A stretch of 64,000 bases of DNA, taken from the NCBI RefSeq assembly GCF_017357225.1, contig NZ_CP071604.1, positions 1,739,001-1,803,000 of the forward strand, read 5' to 3'. Under the pieces are notes generated by a model. That model worked only from the letters and a program-made list of their open reading frames with translations. It was not told where the DNA came from and did no database searches. The position numbers and the translations under genes were made by a program. This DNA is from Rhizobium binae (lineage in GTDB: Bacteria > Pseudomonadota > Alphaproteobacteria > Rhizobiales > Rhizobiaceae). This document shows positions 59,077 through 64,000 of the stretch, in pieces; position 1 is the stretch's first letter; each line of letters opens with the position of its first letter.

Positions 59077-60023
59077 CAGAAATTCGCCTTCAGATCCATG
59101 CCGGCATAAAGGCTCGCCACCTCGTCGGCATAACCGTTGAAGGGCAGGGTGGGATGCCGGCTGGCACCGAAGAAGCCGCTTTCGCCGATGCGCCTCTCGC
59201 TTGCCTGGCTCCAGCGCGGGTGGTCGACGGCAGGGTTGACATTGGCGTAGAAGCCGTATTCCTGCGGATTGGTCACCTGCCAGGTATTCTTCGGCTGCTG
59301 GTCGGTGAGGGTGATCCTGACGATCGACTTGATGCCCTTGAAGCCGTATTTCCACGGCACGACGAGGCGGATCGGCGCGCCGTTCTGGTTCGGCAGCGTT
59401 TCGCCATAGAGCCCGACGGCAAGCAGCGTCAGCGGATGGCGTGCTTCGTCGAGCCGCAGACCCTCGACATAAGGCCAGTCGAGCGACTGGAAGAAACCCT
59501 TCTGCCCCGGCATTTCCTCCGGGCGCACGACGGTTTCGAAGGCGACATATTTGGCGCTGCCGAGCGGCTCGACCTTGTCGAGCAGCGATGCCAGCGGAAA
59601 GCCGTCCCAAGGAATGACCATCGACCAGGCCTCGACGCAGCGCATCCGATAGGTGCGTTCCTCGATCGGGAATTCCTTGACTAGCGCCTCGAGGTCGAAG
59701 GTGCCCGGTTTGTTGACCATGCCGTCGACCTTGATCGTCCAGGGCAGCGGCTTGAAAGCGCCGGAATTTGCCGCGGGATCGCCTTTGTCGAGGCCGAATT
59801 CATAGAAATTGTTGTAGGTGGTGACGTCCTTGAGCGGCGTCGGCTTCTCATCGACCTTATACTTGCTTTCGGCGGCGGAGAGGGCGGCCGCGCCCGCCTT
59901 GTCGGCGCCGTAAAGCGCCATGGCGCCGAGAGCCGCCGCGCCCAGGAATTCACGCCGGCGCAGATAGACTTGGCGCGGCGTGATCTCCGACGACGCGATC
60001 TTCGGGGGGCGATAGCTTGGCAT
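59076..60023 (-). CDS. msrP: Protein-methionine-sulfoxide reductase catalytic subunit MsrP
   Basis: 315 residues from [13 protein letters not shown]; a much longer in-frame extension runs antisense to ilvD and is rejected. Tat signal with [16 protein letters not shown]. Molybdopterin-binding Cys129 in [14 protein letters not shown]; conserved [18 protein letters not shown]. Reduces methionine sulfoxide in periplasmic proteins. Cotranscribed with msrQ. Confidence 0.95.
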   Translation of the reverse strand: MPSYRPPKIASSEITPRQVYLRRREFLGAAALGAMALYGADKAGAAALSAAESKYKVDEKPTPLKDVTTYNNFYEFGLDKGDPAANSGAFKPLPWTIKVDGMVNKPGTFDLEALVKEFPIEERTYRMRCVEAWSMVIPWDGFPLASLLDKVEPLGSAKYVAFETVVRPEEMPGQKGFFQSLDWPYVEGLRLDEARHPLTLLAVGLYGETLPNQNGAPIRLVVPWKYGFKGIKSIVRITLTDQQPKNTWQVTNPQEYGFYANVNPAVDHPRWSQASERRIGESGFFGASRHPTLPFNGYADEVASLYAGMDLKANF

Positions 60024-60362
60024 GTCGAAAACCTCCAGGGCGGATTTCTTCAATATAAGTCTTAAACGAACCGCCCGCATGTTCGGATCAATGTCTATGC
60101 CTTGAATCTCGCCGAGGGGAAGCCAATTTTTTGTGTTCGGCTGTGATGGAAATAGTCTGTAACCAAACCTCGTGCCGAACCGTATATCATCGATGGTGCT
60201 CAAGGCGCTGTTCCCGGCAGCGTACCGGATTTGACCTTGCCGGTAGTGACAGCCCCCGTCGATTGGATTAGGACAATTCCAAAAGGCAGCGTTCGCCCGG
60301 CCCGCAGGCTTCATGCCGCTTCGCTTTGCCTGATCATTTCCGACACGTCGAGGAAGACACCG
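60024..60362. promoter_or_regulatory. Divergent msrP/ilvD regulatory region
   Basis: 339 bases separating divergent genes; AT-richer around 60040-60200. No clear promoter pair or operator was assigned. The in-frame codons upstream of the ilvD ATG lack homologous character and are counted here. Confidence 0.4.
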
Positions 60363-62201
60363 ATGCCAGCTTACCGTTCCAGAACCACGACCCACGGCCG
60401 CAACATGGCAGGCGCGCGCGGCCTTTGGCGCGCCACGGGCATGAAGGATTCGGATTTCGGCAAGCCGATCATTGCGGTGGTGAATTCCTTCACCCAGTTC
60501 GTGCCCGGCCACGTGCATCTGAAGGATCTCGGCCAGCTCGTCGCCCGCGAAATCGAGGCGGCCGGCGGTGTCGCCAAGGAATTCAACACCATCGCTGTCG
60601 ATGACGGCATCGCCATGGGCCATGACGGCATGCTCTATTCGCTGCCCTCGCGCGAGCTCATTGCCGACAGCGTCGAATACATGGTCAATGCCCATTGCGC
60701 CGACGCGATGGTCTGCATTTCCAACTGCGATAAAATCACCCCCGGCATGCTGATGGCGTCGCTGCGCCTCAATATCCCGACAGTCTTCGTCTCCGGCGGC
60801 CCGATGGAAGCCGGCAAGGTTGTCCTGCACGGCAAGACCCATGCGCTCGATCTCGTCGACGCCATGGTCGCGGCTGCCGACGACAAGATCTCCGATGAAG
60901 ACGTCAAGGTCATCGAGCGTTCCGCCTGTCCGACCTGTGGTTCCTGCTCCGGCATGTTCACCGCAAACTCCATGAACTGCCTCACCGAGGCGCTCGGCCT
61001 GTCGCTGCCCGGCAATGGCTCGACGCTCGCCACTCACGCCGACCGCAAGCGCCTCTTTGTCGAGGCCGGTCACCTGATCGTCGATCTCGCCCGCCGCTAT
61101 TATGAGCAGGACGACGTCAAGGCGCTGCCGCGTACCATCGCCTCCAAGCAGGCCTTCGAAAACGCCATGGCGCTCGATATCGCCATGGGCGGTTCGACCA
61201 ACACCGTCCTGCACATCCTGGCTGCCGCCCATGAAGGTGAGGTCGATTTCACCATGGCCGATATCGATGCGCTGTCGCGCCGCGTGCCGTGCCTGTCGAA
61301 GGTCGCACCCGCCAAGAGCGACGTGCATATGGAAGACGTCCACCGCGCCGGCGGCATCATGTCGATCCTCGGCGAGCTCGACAAGGGCGGGCTGCTGAAC
61401 CGCGATTGCCCGACTGTCCACGCCGAGACGCTGGGCGACGCAATAGAGCGTTGGGACATTACCCGCACCAACAGCGACACTGTGCGCAATTTCTATCGCG
61501 CTGCTCCCGGCGGCATCCCGACCCAGGTCGCCTTCAGCCAGGAAGCCCGCTGGGACGAGCTCGACACCGATCGCCAGAACGGCGTCATTCGCTCGGCCGA
61601 ACATCCTTTCTCCAAGGACGGCGGCCTTGCCGTGCTCAAGGGAAATCTTGCAATCGACGGCTGCATCGTCAAAACCGCCGGCGTCGATGAATCGATCCTG
61701 AAATTCTCCGGTCCGGCTCGCGTGTTCGAAAGCCAGGACGCATCGGTCAAGGCGATCCTCGCCAATGAAATCAAGGCCGGCGACGTCGTCGTCATCCGCT
61801 ATGAAGGCCCGAAGGGCGGCCCCGGCATGCAGGAGATGCTCTATCCGACGAGCTATCTAAAGTCGAAGGGCCTCGGCAAGGCCTGTGCGCTGATCACCGA
61901 CGGCCGCTTCTCCGGCGGCACATCAGGCCTCTCGATCGGCCATGTTTCGCCGGAAGCGGCCAATGGCGGCACGATCGGCCTAGTGCGCGAAGGCGACATG
62001 ATTGACATCGACATCCCGAACCGCACCATCAGCCTGCGCGTCAGCGAAACCGAACTTGCCGACCGCCGCGCCGAGCAGGATGGCAAGGGCTGGCACCCGA
62101 CGGAAGTGCGCAAGCGCAACGTCACCACGGCGCTGAAGGCCTATGCTGCCTTCGCGACGAGCGCCGACCGCGGCGCTGTGCGCGATCTGAACGCCCGCTA
62201 A
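60363..62201 (+). CDS. ilvD: Dihydroxy-acid dehydratase
   Basis: 612 residues from [14 protein letters not shown]. Dehydrates dihydroxyisovalerate/methylvalerate in valine and isoleucine synthesis. Fe-S ligands in [10 protein letters not shown] and [24 protein letters not shown] and [15 protein letters not shown] conserved. The length matches the [4Fe-4S] E. coli type. No other ilv gene adjacent. Confidence 0.97.
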   Translation: MPAYRSRTTTHGRNMAGARGLWRATGMKDSDFGKPIIAVVNSFTQFVPGHVHLKDLGQLVAREIEAAGGVAKEFNTIAVDDGIAMGHDGMLYSLPSRELIADSVEYMVNAHCADAMVCISNCDKITPGMLMASLRLNIPTVFVSGGPMEAGKVVLHGKTHALDLVDAMVAAADDKISDEDVKVIERSACPTCGSCSGMFTANSMNCLTEALGLSLPGNGSTLATHADRKRLFVEAGHLIVDLARRYYEQDDVKALPRTIASKQAFENAMALDIAMGGSTNTVLHILAAAHEGEVDFTMADIDALSRRVPCLSKVAPAKSDVHMEDVHRAGGIMSILGELDKGGLLNRDCPTVHAETLGDAIERWDITRTNSDTVRNFYRAAPGGIPTQVAFSQEARWDELDTDRQNGVIRSAEHPFSKDGGLAVLKGNLAIDGCIVKTAGVDESILKFSGPARVFESQDASVKAILANEIKAGDVVVIRYEGPKGGPGMQEMLYPTSYLKSKGLGKACALITDGRFSGGTSGLSIGHVSPEAANGGTIGLVREGDMIDIDIPNRTISLRVSETELADRRAEQDGKGWHPTEVRKRNVTTALKAYAAFATSADRGAVRDLNAR

Positions 62202-62251
62202 CTGGTCGAACCCGCTGATTAACAGTCAGCTGCTCTACTGACTGGTCGCTT

Positions 62252-62605
62252 TCAAAGCGGCCGGTTGATGTTTTTGTAGGTCTCGCCGAGCTGCGTCAAC
62301 CGCTCCTCATAGGCGGCCTTGAGGCAGTCGGCATCGGCCCCGCATTCCTGCCGCTTCTTCAGCCAAGCCGTCTGTTCGTCCTGCAATGTTCCGCGCGAGC
62401 CCATGGCCAGCAGCCCGGAGAGCAGCTCGAAAGTCGTGACCATCCGGACATCGGCGTCGTTGAGTGCGCGGTTGTCGCAAATTGCTTTTTCATCCGGCTT
62501 CAATTCTTTCGCATCGCAATCGAAGCTTGCCGCCTTCGCCATCCCCGATACGAGGAAAAGGATCATAAGGCCAAGGACCGTCGTCGTCGCTTTTTTCGTC
62601 ATCAT
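62252..62605 (-). CDS. LprI/DUF1311-like secreted protein
   Basis: 117 residues from ATG 62605 (AGGAACAG upstream); ATG 62629, overlapping the ykvA-like stop as TGATG, is an alternative. Signal peptide MMTKKATTTVLGLMILFLVS. Mature part has four Cys (FDCDAKEL, AICDN, ECGADADC) and LKKRQECGADADCLKAAYEE, the pattern of the LprI lysozyme-inhibitor-like family. Function inferred. Confidence 0.75.
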   Translation of the reverse strand: MMTKKATTTVLGLMILFLVSGMAKAASFDCDAKELKPDEKAICDNRALNDADVRMVTTFELLSGLLAMGSRGTLQDEQTAWLKKRQECGADADCLKAAYEERLTQLGETYKNINRPL

Positions 62606-62628
62606 TTCTCTGTTCCTGTTGCCGCCCA

Positions 62629-63009
62629 TCAAGCGAGCTTGCGCAATGCCAGAGCCAGGAAGATGATGCAGGCGAGCCAGACGGCAAGGATGAAGATCAA
62701 TCCGCCTCGCCCCGAGGGACGCTCGATGCGTCTTGCGGCTTCCTCGCGAAGCTCGCTCATGACAGCTGCCGGAATGAGCCGTATTGCCAGCAGAATGCCG
62801 AGCGGCACGATGACGAGATCATCGAGATAGCCGAGTACGGGAATGAAATCGGGAATGAGATCGACCGGCGAGAGTGCATAGGCCGCAACGGTGCCAGCCA
62901 CCACCTTCGCATACCACGGCACACGGGTGTCACGTGCGGCGAGCCACAGCGCGACGATGTCACGCTTCAGTGACTTCGCCCAGATTTTGGCTTTTGATAT
63001 CAGTCGCAT
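62629..63009 (-). CDS. YkvA family (DUF1232) membrane protein
   Basis: 126 residues. Core motif LSPVDLIPDFIPVLGYLDDL (about 46-65) is diagnostic of YkvA/DUF1232; C-terminal membrane helix (GLIFILAVWLACIIFLALAL). Function unknown. Upstream of, and likely cotranscribed with, the LprI-like gene. Confidence 0.85.
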   Translation of the reverse strand: MRLISKAKIWAKSLKRDIVALWLAARDTRVPWYAKVVAGTVAAYALSPVDLIPDFIPVLGYLDDLVIVPLGILLAIRLIPAAVMSELREEAARRIERPSGRGGLIFILAVWLACIIFLALALRKLA

Positions 63010-63155
63010 GGCCGGTCTTCCTGAATCGAATTGGCAAAGGCTTCAAGCGAAATCTCTTGGGCGCCGGCTGGCTCGTTCTTCCATCCTTCCGCCCTCTTTC
63101 CTTTCTAGCGTCGGGCGCTAAAACGTTGCTCAAGAGGATTCAAAAAGGGATACCC

Positions 63156-64000
63156 ATGCAAGGCCTGTTCAAGCACGCCTCCGTCTCGCTGCTCGCTGTG
63201 ACGCTCCTTCTGCCGGCTGCCGCCCATGCGCAGACCACGAAAACCGTGCCCGAGAGCCAGATGCAGATGCAGCTCTCCTTCGCGCCGCTGGTGAAGCAGA
63301 CATCTGGCGCCGTCGTCAATGTCTATGCGGAAAAGATCGTTCAGCGTCAGTCGCCTTTTGCTGGCGATCCCTTCTTTGAGCAGTTTTTTGGCCAGCAGAT
63401 GCCGAACCGGTCGGAGAAGCAGACTTCGCTCGGCTCGGGCGTCATCGTCGAGGCAAACGGCACTGTCGTGACCAATAATCACGTCGTCGAGGGCGCTGAC
63501 GACATCAAGGTGGCGCTGCCGGATGGCCGTGAATTCCCCTGCAAGGTGGTGCTGCGCGATGACCGCGTCGACCTCGCCGTGCTGAAAATAAACAGCGAAG
63601 CGAACTTTCCGACACTGCCGATCGGCAATTCCGATTCCGTCGAAGTTGGCGATCTCGTGCTGGCGATCGGCAACCCGTTCGGTGTCGGCCAGACGGTGAC
63701 GAGCGGCATAGTTTCGGCGCTTGCGCGTAATCAGGTCGTCAGGAACGAGTTCGGATTCTTCATCCAGACCGACGCCTCGATCAACCCGGGCAATTCGGGT
63801 GGCGCGCTGATGAACCTGAAAGGCGAGCTGATCGGTATCAACACGGCGATCTTCTCGCGCGGCGGCGGTTCGAACGGCATCGGCTTTGCCATTCCCGCCA
63901 ACCTCGTCAAGGTCTTCCTCGCTTCGGCCGATGCGGGTGTCAAATCCTTCGAACGGCCCTATGTCGGCGCGAGCTTCGATGCCGTGACCTCCGAAGTCGC
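63156..64000 (+). CDS. DegP/HtrA-type serine protease, N-terminal part
   Basis: 281 codons visible; the frame is open to the right edge. Signal peptide MQGLFKHASVSLLAVTLLLP AAAHA. Trypsin-like triad His109 (TNNHVV), Asp139 (DRVDLAVLKI) and Ser214 (NPGNSGGAL) intact; GIGFAIPANLVKV precedes the expected PDZ domains. Periplasmic quality control. Which Deg paralogue cannot be told. Confidence 0.93.
   Translation, partial: MQGLFKHASVSLLAVTLLLPAAAHAQTTKTVPESQMQMQLSFAPLVKQTSGAVVNVYAEKIVQRQSPFAGDPFFEQFFGQQMPNRSEKQTSLGSGVIVEANGTVVTNNHVVEGADDIKVALPDGREFPCKVVLRDDRVDLAVLKINSEANFPTLPIGNSDSVEVGDLVLAIGNPFGVGQTVTSGIVSALARNQVVRNEFGFFIQTDASINPGNSGGALMNLKGELIGINTAIFSRGGGSNGIGFAIPANLVKVFLASADAGVKSFERPYVGASFDAVTSEV

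Noticed and set aside
60024..61604. N-terminal extension of msrP antisense to ilvD
   Set aside because: Tat signal and homologous start lie at 60023; the extension is only the complement of ilvD.

Overview
This 64 kb window is a stretch of core chromosome from a GC-rich alphaproteobacterium, almost certainly Rhizobium (R. etli / R. leguminosarum / R. phaseoli type). The case rests on gene order and protein character: a pyrB-pyrC-plsY-dprA-topA block; rne divergent from amiC-mrcA-prfB; two tuf genes; the tRNA-Tyr/Gly/tuf/tRNA-Trp/secE-nusG-rplKAJL-rpoBC series running into str, S10, spc and alpha ribosomal operons; and an RNase E of the alphaproteobacterial type. No phage, insertion sequence, CRISPR array, rRNA or obvious horizontally acquired island was seen.

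Layout. 1-5.4 kb, minus strand: pyrB, a degenerate dihydroorotase (pyrC-like), plsY and dprA, tightly packed with ATGA overlaps, then topA running off the left edge. 5.6-7.25 kb: an AidB-like acyl-CoA dehydrogenase. 7.5-10.5 kb, minus: rne with a strong terminator and a roughly 600-base upstream region. 11.1-16.5 kb, plus: amiC, mrcA (PBP1a) and prfB; prfB needs a programmed +1 frameshift. 16.5-21.7 kb, mostly minus: an alpha/beta hydrolase, a probable lipoprotein, NAD kinase, tRNA-Thr, a Trp/Arg/Asp-rich secreted protein, two very small membrane proteins, an AprI/Inh-like protein and a TrmH-family rRNA methylase.

21.8-58 kb is the expression block: tRNA-Tyr, tRNA-Gly, first tuf, a 44-residue membrane protein and an SDR epimerase, tRNA-Trp, secE, nusG, L11, L1, L10, L7/L12, rpoB, rpoC; then a counter-oriented 97-residue acidic protein; then rpsL, rpsG, fusA, second tuf, and the S10-spc-alpha genes through secY, adk, rpsM, rpsK, rpoA and rplQ. 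Several intergenic spacers in this block hold strong hairpins, some with T-tracts, which suggests internal attenuation or processing. 58-64 kb: a DUF2809 membrane protein, msrQ/msrP (periplasmic methionine sulfoxide repair), ilvD, an LprI/DUF1311-like secreted protein, a YkvA-like membrane protein and the start of a DegP/HtrA-type protease running off the right edge.

I did not find a clearly new multigene system. The observations most worth checking are: the dihydroorotase homologue next to pyrB that has lost its metal ligands and catalytic Asp; RNase E with a long acidic insertion in its S1 domain and a C-terminal GWW motif; hairpins inside the ribosomal operons; an adenylate kinase with a four-cysteine lid; and three tiny membrane-protein genes that standard gene finding may miss.
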